From Halococcaceae archaeon (lineage in GTDB: Archaea > Halobacteriota > Halobacteria > Halobacteriales > Halalkalicoccaceae), in NCBI GenBank assembly GCA_007129135.1, contig SKWB01000071.1:1-5635 (forward strand): 5,635 bases of DNA, read 5' to 3'. This document shows positions 1-5,635 of the stretch, one piece after another. The notes beneath the pieces are model-generated. The model was not told the origin of the DNA. It did no database searches and saw nothing but the letters and a program-made list of their open reading frames with translations. The translations under genes were made by a program, and so were the position numbers. Position 1 is the stretch's first letter, and each line of letters begins with the position of its first letter.

Positions 1-2
1 AG

Positions 3-548
3 TACCTCGCGGTCGAACACCCGGGAGAGGCCGTCTTCGTCGTCGGGGAAGAGCCGCTTCGGGAGGAACTCCGCGAGGCGAGGGTGAGGATCGCAACCGA
101 TCCCTCCGAGGCCGGGATCGTACTGGCGTCGATGGACCGGTCGTTCTCGTACGACGACCTCCGCGACGTCCTCGAGGCGTTCGAGAGCGATCCCCTGTTC
201 TACGCGACGAACCCGGATCGAACGTGTCCCGTCGAGGACGGCGAGATACCCGACGCCGGTGCCGTCATCGGTGCGATCGAGGGGCTCACCGGCAGGAGCC
301 TGGATTCGGTCCTCGGCAAGCCGTCGCCGATAGCGCTGGGTGTCGCGGCGGGGCGACTCGGGATCGCACCCGAGAACTGCCTCGTCGTGGGCGACCGGTT
401 GGAGACCGACATCCGTATGGCGACCAGCGCCGGGATGACGAGCGTGCTCGTCCTCACGGGGGTCACCGACCGCGCGGACGTCTCGCGCGGATCGATCGAA
501 CCCGACTACGTCCTCGACTCGCTCGCCGAGATCGACACCGTCCTGTGA
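3..548 (+). CDS. HAD-IIA family (NagD-like) sugar/aryl phosphatase, C-terminal part (5' end outside window)
   Basis: The frame is open from the first base, so the start lies upstream; 181 residues are visible. They match the cap domain and C-terminal core of HAD-IIA phosphatases, cytosolic Mg-dependent enzymes that hydrolyse small phosphomonoesters. Visible landmarks, counted from the first full codon: the cap-to-core segment ATNPD followed by a GAVIGAIEGLTGR stretch, the motif III lysine in LGKPSP (K106), and motif IV in VGDRLETDI (D131 and D136, metal-binding acids), then the typical LVLTGVT strand. The N-terminal motif I (DxDGT) and motif II are not in the window. Family members are usually about 260 residues, so roughly 80 are missing. 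The visible part shows no frameshift. The true substrate cannot be read from the sequence; glycerol-phosphate, p-nitrophenyl phosphate and sugar-phosphate activities all occur in this family. It is on the same strand as the importer operon but 211 bases ahead of it, with a separate promoter between them. Confidence 0.88.
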   Translation, partial: YLAVEHPGEAVFVVGEEPLREELREARVRIATDPSEAGIVLASMDRSFSYDDLRDVLEAFESDPLFYATNPDRTCPVEDGEIPDAGAVIGAIEGLTGRSLDSVLGKPSPIALGVAAGRLGIAPENCLVVGDRLETDIRMATSAGMTSVLVLTGVTDRADVSRGSIEPDYVLDSLAEIDTVL

Positions 549-568
549 GAGGCGTCGCCGTCTCTTCC

Positions 569-601
569 CGGTGATCGACGGCCTGACTGCATCGATCACC
601 G
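569..601. repeat. Perfect 10-bp inverted repeat (13-nt spacer) after the phosphatase gene
   Basis: CGGTGATCGA at 569-578 is the exact reverse complement of TCGATCACCG at 592-601, with a 13-base spacer. It begins 20 bases after the phosphatase stop codon. It could fold as an RNA hairpin at the 3' end of the phosphatase transcript, but no T-run follows it, so an archaeal terminator role is not well supported. It could also be a dyad operator, lying about 130 bases ahead of the phnD TATA box. The arms are seen directly; either role is inference. Confidence 0.6.
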
Positions 602-606
602 TGGAT

Positions 607-636
607 CGGTCACGACGAACCCGACGAACGGTCACG
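607..636. repeat. Short direct repeats CGGTCACG and CGACGAAC
   Basis: CGGTCACG occurs at 607-614 and again at 629-636, a spacing of 22 bases or about two helical turns. Nested between them, CGACGAAC occurs at 613-620 and 622-629. The second CGGTCACG runs into the palindrome TCACGTGA at 632-639. This GC-rich repeat cluster sits just upstream of the AT-rich promoter island, which would suit an activator or repressor site, but short repeats in GC-rich DNA can arise by chance. Confidence 0.4.
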
Positions 637-729
637 TGATCTCCCTAGAGAAGGTTACTATATAGAGATACGTTTGTCGTGTCCTAGCACAGTATAGAAA
701 TTATATAATACCCATATCTGACAGTTAAG

Positions 730-739
730 TTTATAAATA
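730..739 (+). promoter_or_regulatory. TATA box of the phnD operon, leaderless start predicted
   Basis: TTTATAAATA at 730-739 is a strong archaeal TATA element, centred about 25 bases before the A of the phnD ATG (760). Archaeal transcription starts about 25-27 bases downstream of the TATA centre, which would put the transcript start at or within a few bases of the start codon. That implies a leaderless mRNA, common in haloarchaea. No Shine-Dalgarno is visible before this ATG. Two weaker AT blocks lie upstream (TTACTATATA at 655-664, ATTATATAATA at 700-710) and might be secondary TATA elements. Confidence 0.7.
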
Positions 740-759
740 ATGATAGAGAACGCCGAGGT

Positions 760-1977
760 ATGGCAGAATGGAGTGACGGAGTGAGACGGTTCAAGCGGCG
801 AACCCTGCTCGCGGGGATGGGAGCGGCGACGGTCGGTGCCGCCGGGTGTGTGAGCGACGACGACGCTGACGACACCGGTTCCGATCCGGCGGACGACGCC
901 GACGACGGTTCGGATCCGGCGGACGACGCCGACGACGGTTCGGATCCGGCGGACGACGCCGACGACGCCGACGACGGGGAGACGGGTGACGACGAGTATC
1001 CCGAGTTCGATCCCTCGGACCCCGAGTTCCCGCAGCTGCTGTCGACGCTGATGGAACACGAGTACCAGTTCGGCCACATCGACGACCTCGACGCGTTCGA
1101 AGAGCGCGACGAACCGGTCTACGGCGGACCGGTCTGGGACCCGCCGGAGGACGAAGACGAGTGGATCGAACCGGACACGCTCATCTTCTCGCTGACGCCG
1201 ATCGAGGATCCGGGGATCTACGATGACCTCACCGAGCCGATCATGGACACCATGGAGGAGGAGACGGGGATCCCGGTCGAGTACTTCGGCGCGCAGACCT
1301 ACGCCGCACAGGTCGAGGCGATGCGGAGCGAGCGACTCCACGTCGCCGGCTTCTCGACGGGACCGCTCCCGTTCGCGGTGAACATGGCCGGGGCGATTCC
1401 GGTCGGGATCCAGGTCGGCGAGGAGACGTTCGGCTACCGGCTCTGGGCGATCGCGCACGCCGACAGCGACATAAACTCGGTCGAGGACTTCGCCGGACGG
1501 AACGTCGCCCACGGCGACCCCGCCTCGAACTCGGGGCACCTGATGCCGCAGGCGCTGTTCACCGACGAGTTCGGCGTCGAACCCGGTGAGGACTACGAGA
1601 TCGAACACATCGGCAGCCACGAGAACATGGTGCTCGCGGTCTACCACGGCGACAACGAGGCCGCGCCGGTCTGTAGCTACTGTATCCTCCCACCCGTCGA
1701 CGAGGGCAACGTCGACCCCGACGACATCAAGGTCGTCTGGTCGAGCGACCCGATCCCGACGACCTGTTACTCCTACCGGTACAACCTCCACCCGGAGATC
1801 GCGGAGGGGATCGAGCGGACGTTCCTCGAACACGAGTACTACGACACGGAGTTCGCGGAGCACTTCGACGGCCGCGGCGCGTTCGCGGAGATCGACTACG
1901 CGACCCACTGGCACGACATCCTCGTCACCCACGAGGACAACGGGATCGACTACGAGGACGAAGACGAGATCGACTGA
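760..1977 (+). CDS. phnD: Phosphonate ABC transporter substrate-binding lipoprotein PhnD
   Basis: This 405-residue protein is the extracellular receptor of a phosphonate/phosphite/phosphate-type ABC importer. The N-terminus carries a twin-arginine signal ([21 protein letters not shown] at 13-14) ending in a lipobox cysteine at C30, so it is probably exported folded through Tat and lipid-anchored. Residues 31-80 form a very acidic linker with a 10-residue repeat. After about 55 further residues the binding domain starts near residue 138 (DTLIFSLTP). Its hallmark is the anion-binding turn [12 protein letters not shown] (252-263, S256/N257/S258). [11 protein letters not shown] stretch and VVWSSDPIP also fit the family. 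It is longer than the bacterial PhnD I recall (about 310-340 residues) because of the linker, the N-terminal extension and an acidic tail. Cysteines at 305, 308 and 336 are unusual. The ATG at 760 is supported by the TATA box spacing. It is the first gene of the operon, 13 bases ahead of phnC. Ligand specificity cannot be read. Confidence 0.9.
   Translation: MAEWSDGVRRFKRRTLLAGMGAATVGAAGCVSDDDADDTGSDPADDADDGSDPADDADDGSDPADDADDADDGETGDDEYPEFDPSDPEFPQLLSTLMEHEYQFGHIDDLDAFEERDEPVYGGPVWDPPEDEDEWIEPDTLIFSLTPIEDPGIYDDLTEPIMDTMEEETGIPVEYFGAQTYAAQVEAMRSERLHVAGFSTGPLPFAVNMAGAIPVGIQVGEETFGYRLWAIAHADSDINSVEDFAGRNVAHGDPASNSGHLMPQALFTDEFGVEPGEDYEIEHIGSHENMVLAVYHGDNEAAPVCSYCILPPVDEGNVDPDDIKVVWSSDPIPTTCYSYRYNLHPEIAEGIERTFLEHEYYDTEFAEHFDGRGAFAEIDYATHWHDILVTHEDNGIDYEDEDEID
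877..975 (+). repeat. 30-bp tandem repeat encoding a [10 protein letters not shown] linker
   Basis: Three in-frame 30-bp units (877-906, 907-936, 937-966) plus a 9-base partial unit (967-975) encode [10 protein letters not shown] three times followed by ADD, residues 40-72 of PhnD. Units 2 and 3 are identical; unit 1 differs only at base 882 (C for G), a synonymous serine change. Such near-identity at the DNA level points to recent duplication by slippage or unequal recombination, and unit number may vary among strains. The repeat forms the flexible acidic spacer between the lipid anchor and the binding domain. Confidence 0.9.
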
Positions 1978-1990
1978 TCTACTCGTATCT

Positions 1991-2806
1991 ATGTTATCCG
2001 TCTCCGAACTCGGAAAGACGTACCCATCCGGCGAGCGGGCGCTCCACGACGTCTCGATGGAGGTCGCGGGGAAGGAGATCGTCTCGATCATCGGCCCGAG
2101 CGGGGCCGGAAAGAGCACGATGATCCGCTGTATCAACCGGCTGACGGAGCCGACGGAGGGCTCGATAGTGCTCGACGGGCGGGACGTGACCGGGCTCTCC
2201 GGGAAGGAGCTCCAGACGGCACGCCGCGAGATGGGGATGATCTTCCAGGAGTTCAACCTCGTCGAACGGCTGACCGTGATGGAGAACGTGCTCTCGGGGA
2301 CGCTCGGCTACCTGAGCACGTGGAACGCGTTCCGCCGGAACTACCAGGGCGAGGACGTAGAACGCGCCTACGAAGTGCTCGACCGCGTCGGCATGGCCGG
2401 CCGGGAGAACGCACGGGCGGACGAACTCTCGGGCGGCCAGCGCCAGCGCGTCGGCATCGCCCGCGCGGTCTTACAGCGGCCGAAGATCATCCTCGCGGAC
2501 GAGCCGACCAGCGCGCTCGACCCGGAGACCTCGCGTGCGGTCATGGACCTCCTGACGGAGATCTCGCGGGACGAGGACATCCCCGTCCTGATCAACATCC
2601 ACGAGGTCGAACTGGCGAGGGAGTACGCCGAGCGGATCGTCGGACTCCGAGAGGGAGAGGTCGTCTTCGAGGGTCCACCGGAGGAACTGGACTCCGACGC
2701 CCGCAACGTCATCTACCGGGGTGCGGAACCCGCCTCGCCCACGGTCGTCGCCCAGGAGAAGACGGGCGTCTCGATCAGCGAAGTCGACAAGGAGACCTCG
2801 TTCTGA
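1991..2806 (+). CDS. phnC: Phosphonate ABC transporter ATP-binding protein PhnC
   Basis: This 271-residue cytoplasmic ATPase powers the importer and has a full set of ABC motifs: Walker [10 protein letters not shown] (35-43, K41), Q-loop glutamine Q86 in IFQEFNLV, signature LSGGQRQRV (146-154), Walker B ILADEP (D170, catalytic E171), D-loop SALD just after it, and the switch histidine H204 in INIHEVELA. The segment [17 protein letters not shown], after the Q-loop, is typical of the PhnC branch rather than generic amino-acid ABC ATPases. Length fits the family (about 250-280). The ATG at 1991 gives the expected [16 protein letters not shown] opening, and no other in-frame start lies between it and the phnD stop. 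No clear ribosome-binding site is visible in the 13-base gap to phnD, so translation may be coupled. The ~25 residues after the ABC core ([18 protein letters not shown]) are an unassigned tail. Confidence 0.95.
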   Translation: MLSVSELGKTYPSGERALHDVSMEVAGKEIVSIIGPSGAGKSTMIRCINRLTEPTEGSIVLDGRDVTGLSGKELQTARREMGMIFQEFNLVERLTVMENVLSGTLGYLSTWNAFRRNYQGEDVERAYEVLDRVGMAGRENARADELSGGQRQRVGIARAVLQRPKIILADEPTSALDPETSRAVMDLLTEISRDEDIPVLINIHEVELAREYAERIVGLREGEVVFEGPPEELDSDARNVIYRGAEPASPTVVAQEKTGVSISEVDKETSF

Positions 2807-2847
2807 ACGCATGACGGGAGTTCACCGGACCCCTGGCAGTGGTGGCG

Positions 2848-3681
2848 ATGGCTGACGGCTCGACCGGCGAGTACGCCTCCGAGGAGTCGTTCCCGTCGAC
2901 CTGGGAGCGGCCGACGGTCTTCTACAACGACGCGGTGAAGTGGCTGGTCTACGGCCTCCTCGTCGCGTTCGTCCTCTGGAGCGCGTGGGAGATGCGCGTC
3001 AGCGCCGATCGGATCCTCGCGGGAACGGAGGGGGGGATCGGGCTGGTGACCGCCATGGTGCCTCCCGACTTCACTCCAGACGCACGGATGCGGATCTGGA
3101 ACGGGATGGTCGAGAGCGTCTCGATGGCGATCGTCGCGACGATCATCGGCGTGGTCCTCAGCACCCCGATCGCCGTCCTCGCCGCCGAGAACCTGGTCCC
3201 CCGGCCGGTGTACGTCGTCGGCCGGGCGATCGTCTCGATCTCGCGTGCGCTGCACGAACTCGTCCTCGGGATCATCGCGGTGATCGCCGTCGGCTTCGGG
3301 CCGCTCGCCGGCGTCATCGCGCTCGTCTTCGCCACCCCGGGCTTCTTCTCGAAGCTCCTGGCGGAGGACCTAGAGGACATCGACGCGGGACAGGTCGACG
3401 CGATACGGGCGACCGGCGCGAACCAGCTCCAGGTGCTCCTCTACGGCGTCGCCCCGCAGGTCCTCCCGCGGTTCATCGGGCTGGCGATCTACCGCTGGGA
3501 CATCAACATCCGGGCGAGCGCGATCATCGGGATCGTCGGCGCGGGTGGGATCGGTCAGACGCTGCTCAACTCGTTCGACCAGTACGACTACGGGTTCAGT
3601 TCGGCGATCATCCTCTCGATCATCGCCGTCGTCCTCCTCGGGGAGGTCGCGAGCGCGTGGTGGCGTCGGAGGGTCCAGTGA
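2848..3681 (+). CDS. phnE: Phosphonate ABC transporter permease PhnE (first copy)
   Basis: This 277-residue integral membrane protein is one half of the predicted import channel. With the ATG at 2848 as M1, a soluble N-terminal stretch of about 28 residues is followed by TM1 (~31-47) and TM2 (~90-112), then the BPD_transp_1 core. The EAA-type coupling loop, which docks onto PhnC, is seen as DAIRATG (184-190) running to LP at 206-207. YRWDIN (215-220) and VGAGGIG (230-236) are hallmarks of PhnE proteins, and a last hydrophobic helix leads to the basic end WWRRRVQ. The start is uncertain: GTG codons at 2839 and 2842 are in frame and would add two or three residues. No Shine-Dalgarno stands out for any of them, and ATG is preferred only for codon type. 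It lies 41 bases after phnC and overlaps phnE2 by one base. Confidence 0.92.
   Translation: MADGSTGEYASEESFPSTWERPTVFYNDAVKWLVYGLLVAFVLWSAWEMRVSADRILAGTEGGIGLVTAMVPPDFTPDARMRIWNGMVESVSMAIVATIIGVVLSTPIAVLAAENLVPRPVYVVGRAIVSISRALHELVLGIIAVIAVGFGPLAGVIALVFATPGFFSKLLAEDLEDIDAGQVDAIRATGANQLQVLLYGVAPQVLPRFIGLAIYRWDINIRASAIIGIVGAGGIGQTLLNSFDQYDYGFSSAIILSIIAVVLLGEVASAWWRRRVQ
3668..3673 (+). promoter_or_regulatory. Shine-Dalgarno for the second phnE
   Basis: GGAGGG at 3668-3673 lies inside the end of the first phnE. The GGAGG core ends 8 bases before the ATG at 3681. It is the clearest ribosome-binding site in the operon and favours this ATG over the in-frame GTGs at 3660 and 3678. Together with the TGATG stop/start overlap (3679-3683) it suggests coupled translation of the two permeases. 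Confidence 0.65.
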
Positions 3682-4478
3682 TGGCGGTCGAGAACCCACG
3701 GTCCTGGCGGAAGTACGATCTTCGGACTCGGCTCGTCCGGTACCTGGCGGTGTTGCTCACGCTCGTCGTCGGGGCCGTCTCCTGGCAGGCGCTCAACATC
3801 CACTACCAGTTCGCGCTGACCGCGCCGTGGGCGCTGGCAGACCTCTTCGGTCGGATGTACCCACCGGACGTCGGCTACTCGACCGAGATCGCCGGTCCGC
3901 TGGTCGAGACGATCAACATCGCTATCCTGGGGACGGGCCTCGCCATCATCATGTCGCTCCCGGTCGCCTACATCGGCGCGGAGAACACGACGTTCAACCG
4001 GTACACGTACGTCCTGGGGAAGCTGATCATCGTCGTCTCCCGCTCGGTGAACGTGATCGTCTGGGCGCTGATCTTCGTCGTCGTCTTCGGCGCCGGCGCG
4101 CTCTCCGGGGTGCTCGCCGTCGCGTTCAGGTCGATCGGGTTCTGTGCGAAGCTGCTGGCCGAGGGGATCGAGGAGATCGACCCGGGACAGGTCGAGGCGA
4201 TCCGGGCGACCGGGGCACCCGGCCCGTCGGTCCTCGTCTACGGCGTCGTCCCCCAGATCAAACCGCTCCTGATCGGGATCACGACCTACCGCTGGGACAT
4301 CAACGTCCGCGAGGCGACGATCATCGGCTTCGTCGGCGCGGGCGGCATCGGCGTCCAGCTCCAGACACAGGTGAACTTCCTCGACTGGCGGGCGGTCTTC
4401 ACCATCCTGATCGCCATCCTCGGGATCGTCCTCTTCAGCGAGGTGCTCTCGGCGTACCTCCGGAAGAAGGTGACCTGA
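3681..4478 (+). CDS. phnE: Phosphonate ABC transporter permease PhnE (second copy)
   Basis: This 265-residue membrane protein is the second, diverged permease and probably pairs with the first as a heterodimer. A basic N-terminus (RSWRKYDLRTRLVR) precedes TM1 (~22-38); further hydrophobic helices lie at ~77-98, ~111-135 and ~137-153, and the last at ~234-254. The coupling loop reads EAIRATG (172-178) to the proline at 195, where the usual LP is KP. YRWDIN (203-208) and VGAGGIG (218-224) are shared with the first copy, and the sequences match best from the coupling loop onward. It starts within the previous stop codon (TGATG), so it belongs to the same transcript. No further + strand gene follows; the next gene is convergent, 67 bases away. 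Two phnE genes in one cassette also occur in other phn-type importers. Confidence 0.93.
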   Translation: MAVENPRSWRKYDLRTRLVRYLAVLLTLVVGAVSWQALNIHYQFALTAPWALADLFGRMYPPDVGYSTEIAGPLVETINIAILGTGLAIIMSLPVAYIGAENTTFNRYTYVLGKLIIVVSRSVNVIVWALIFVVVFGAGALSGVLAVAFRSIGFCAKLLAEGIEEIDPGQVEAIRATGAPGPSVLVYGVVPQIKPLLIGITTYRWDINVREATIIGFVGAGGIGVQLQTQVNFLDWRAVFTILIAILGIVLFSEVLSAYLRKKVT

Positions 4479-4545
4479 TCCCGACCCGACTCGTCCGATA
4501 CCCCTCGGAACTCGCTCGGTGAGCGGACGAAACGGTAGACAGGAT

Positions 4546-5262
4546 CTACCTGATCCGGTTCAACACCCGTCTGAACAGCGACGCGCTCGACCGGATGCGG
4601 TCGTTCTCCCAGACGATCGCACCACGGGAGTCGACGGCGTAGAGCAGTCGACCCGAACCCTCGTCGACGAGATAGGCTACCATCGAGCCGTCGGAGCGGC
4701 GGAGCGAGACGCCGTGTCTCCGGCCGTGTTCGATCCCGTGTCTGACCGTTCGCTCGCCGGTCGAGAGGTCGTAGAGGTAGAGGCAGTTCTCCGGGTTGAG
4801 CGTGACGACCGCCGCGTACGCCCCGTCGGTCGAGACGCTCGCCCCGTCGACGTTCGCGTCGAAGGAGTCCGCAAGGAGTTCGCTCCCGTCCGAGTCGACG
4901 ACGAGGCACGAACCGCCTTGGCTGTCGAAGCCCTCCGAGTCGACGACGACCGCGACGCCGGTGTCGGAGATCCAGGCCTCGCTCGGGCGGACGAGCGGGA
5001 ACGTGTAGGCGAGCTCCTCGCCGCGGAACCCGAACACACGACAGCGGTCGGCCCCGTCGGCGCGTCCGAACGCGATCCGCCAGCTCCCGTCAGGAGAACG
5101 GCCCTCGCTGCAGACGAACCGCTTGCCCTCGTACCGGACGTAGCTCGCCTTCGAGTGGTCGAAGCGCCACGTGAGGCTGGAGACGTCGGGCACGTCGGCC
5201 GTCTGCAGCAGGTCGTCTCTCTCGTTCGACGGGCCGCTCCGGTCCATACGGTCGTCACTCAC
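4546..5262 (-). CDS. Hypothetical protein with beta-propeller-like repeats
   Basis: I do not recognise this 238-residue protein. It has no signal peptide or membrane segment, so it is probably cytosolic. The acidic N-terminus is followed by about four loosely repeated units of 35-50 residues, each with a turn of the SPDGSW / SDTGV / STDGAY / RSDGSM type and a strand pair ending in a D-x-x-G turn (for example CLVVDSDGSEL, YLYDLSTGERTV, LLYAVDSRGAIVWEN). These resemble WD40/PQQ-like or lactonase-type propeller blades, though four would be few for a closed propeller. The tail is basic (RRVLNRIR). The start is uncertain: GTG at 5262 gives the longest frame, but the ATG at 5247 (residue 6) fits a weak CTTATC element on the minus strand (5271-5276) as a leaderless start. 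It converges on the importer operon; no functional link is evident. Third-position GC bias supports it over the antisense frame. Confidence 0.75.
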   Translation of the reverse strand: MSDDRMDRSGPSNERDDLLQTADVPDVSSLTWRFDHSKASYVRYEGKRFVCSEGRSPDGSWRIAFGRADGADRCRVFGFRGEELAYTFPLVRPSEAWISDTGVAVVVDSEGFDSQGGSCLVVDSDGSELLADSFDANVDGASVSTDGAYAAVVTLNPENCLYLYDLSTGERTVRHGIEHGRRHGVSLRRSDGSMVAYLVDEGSGRLLYAVDSRGAIVWENDRIRSSASLFRRVLNRIR

Positions 5263-5292
5263 CAGCGGCCGATAAGGTGATCGGCGTCCGGA

Positions 5293-5311
5293 CGATCTCC
5301 ACCGGAGATCG
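5293..5311. repeat. 8-bp perfect palindromic hairpin upstream of the minus-strand gene
   Basis: CGATCTCC (5293-5300), a 3-base loop ACC, and GGAGATCG (5304-5311) form a perfect 8-bp stem. It lies 31-49 bases upstream of the GTG start of the minus-strand gene, just beyond the weak CTTATC element, a position that would suit an operator or activator site. It could equally be a transcript-end hairpin for something read on the + strand, though no T-run follows. The structure is seen directly; the role is inference. Confidence 0.5.
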
Positions 5312-5360
5312 GTTCACGTTCGAAAGCGGCTATGTCACCACGGCTGAGGAGTTCGGATAA

Positions 5361-5635
5361 ACGGACTCACGGCCGGGACGACCGCCCGGACCCGGCGATT
5401 TCGCCCTCACGCTCCACGCCGAGACAGCGAATAATGTCGAGTACGCGGAGCTGGTGAACGAGAGCGAAGAGACCATCGACGTCGTCGGGAGTACACTGCG
5501 ATACGACACCGGCGAGGGCTACGAGTTCGAGGAATGGGCGTACCCGGACGGGCTCACGCCCGGTGCGATCGTTCGGCTGACGAACAGCGATGCAGAGCGT
5601 ATTACACTTCCGAGCGGCCGATCGATTCACCTCCA
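5361..5635 (+). pseudogene. Lamin-tail-domain-like frame without a start, probable remnant (runs off the window)
   Basis: The + frame after the TAA at 5358-5360 stays open to the window end (about 91 residues). From about 5397 it reads like a haloarchaeal lamin-tail (LTD) beta-sandwich: DFALTLHAETANN, VEYAELVNESEETIDVVG, STLRYDTGEGYEF, then GLTPGAIVRLTN. This fits the usual order of HADA..N-EY-E-NxGDEPxDLxGWTLxDxxGxxYxFP..LxPGxxVxL, with serine where the conserved tryptophan of GWTL is expected. No ATG, GTG or TTG lies in frame between the stop and the domain; the first GTG (5454) would cut off its first strand. Just before the stop the same frame reads RFTFESGYVTTAEEFG, which may be coding debris. 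LTDs usually occur in secreted or surface proteins, often with nuclease or metallo-hydrolase partners. The frame could be a decayed gene or one broken by an upstream frameshift. Family assignment rests on pattern recall only. Confidence 0.38.

Noticed and set aside
658..2256. A 532-codon open frame on the minus strand opposite phnD and the start of phnC.
   Set aside because: It is the antisense shadow of strongly supported genes. It is rich in valine and arginine with no domain sense, as expected opposite GC-rich acidic coding sequence.
2811..2855. A 14-codon mini-ORF (ATG 2811, TGA 2853) between phnC and the first phnE, overlapping the phnE start.
   Set aside because: It could in principle couple translation, but it has no Shine-Dalgarno and such short frames are expected by chance.
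4513..4549. Short hairpins CGCTC-GGT-GAGCG (4513-4525) and GTAGA-CAGGA-TCTAC (4535-4549) between the convergent genes, as possible terminators.
   Set aside because: Stems are only 5 bp and no T-run follows on either strand, so a terminator call is not supported. The 67-base gap shows nothing else.
4519..5280. A 253-codon + strand frame opposite the propeller-like gene.
   Set aside because: Its translation is arginine/valine/aspartate-rich without motifs, while the minus-strand frame has coherent beta-strand repeats and normal haloarchaeal composition.
5367..5630. An 87-codon minus-strand frame at the window end.
   Set aside because: The + frame there reads like a lamin-tail domain, whereas this one shows no recognisable motif. 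It is kept only as the alternative that would refute the remnant call.
1..5635. CRISPR array, tRNA/rRNA genes, insertion sequences or attachment sites.
   Set aside because: I saw no spaced direct repeats, cloverleaf-like segments, transposase frames or terminal inverted repeats. The only tandem array is the in-frame phnD linker repeat.

Overview
The window looks like a piece of a haloarchaeal chromosome or large replicon. It is GC-rich, with codons strongly biased to G or C at the third position. The predicted proteins are very acidic (D/E-rich), the one secreted protein has a twin-arginine lipoprotein signal, and the main promoter has an archaeal TATA box placed for a leaderless transcript. 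I cannot name the genus from sequence alone.

Layout, left to right. Positions 3-548 (+) hold the C-terminal two thirds of a HAD-IIA (NagD / 4-nitrophenylphosphatase-like) phosphatase that starts outside the window. Positions 549-759 are intergenic: the first half is GC-rich with a perfect 10-bp inverted repeat and short direct repeats, and the second half is an AT-rich island (29% GC over 651-750) ending in a TATA box. Positions 760-4478 (+) form a four-gene phosphonate-type ABC importer operon in the order phnD (Tat lipoprotein binding protein), phnC (ATPase), phnE1 and phnE2 (two different permeases). The last junction is a 1-nt TGATG overlap with a good Shine-Dalgarno. A convergent gene at 4546-5262 (-) encodes an unrecognised, cytosolic, beta-propeller-like protein. 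The last ~370 bases hold an 8-bp palindrome upstream of that gene and then a lamin-tail-like reading frame (+) that runs off the window but has no plausible start codon, so it is probably a remnant.

How the genes fit together. PhnD is expected to be anchored outside the membrane and to hand its phosphorus ligand to a PhnE1/PhnE2 permease pair, with PhnC supplying ATP-driven power. No C-P lyase, phosphonatase or phosphite dehydrogenase gene is visible, so the true ligand (phosphonate, phosphite, phosphate or an ester) cannot be settled here. The upstream phosphatase is on the same strand but is separated by its own promoter region, so a shared pathway is only a guess. I see no unmistakable new system. 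The items most worth a second look are the cysteine trio in PhnD, the repeat-bearing upstream region, the unknown propeller-like gene and the broken lamin-tail frame.
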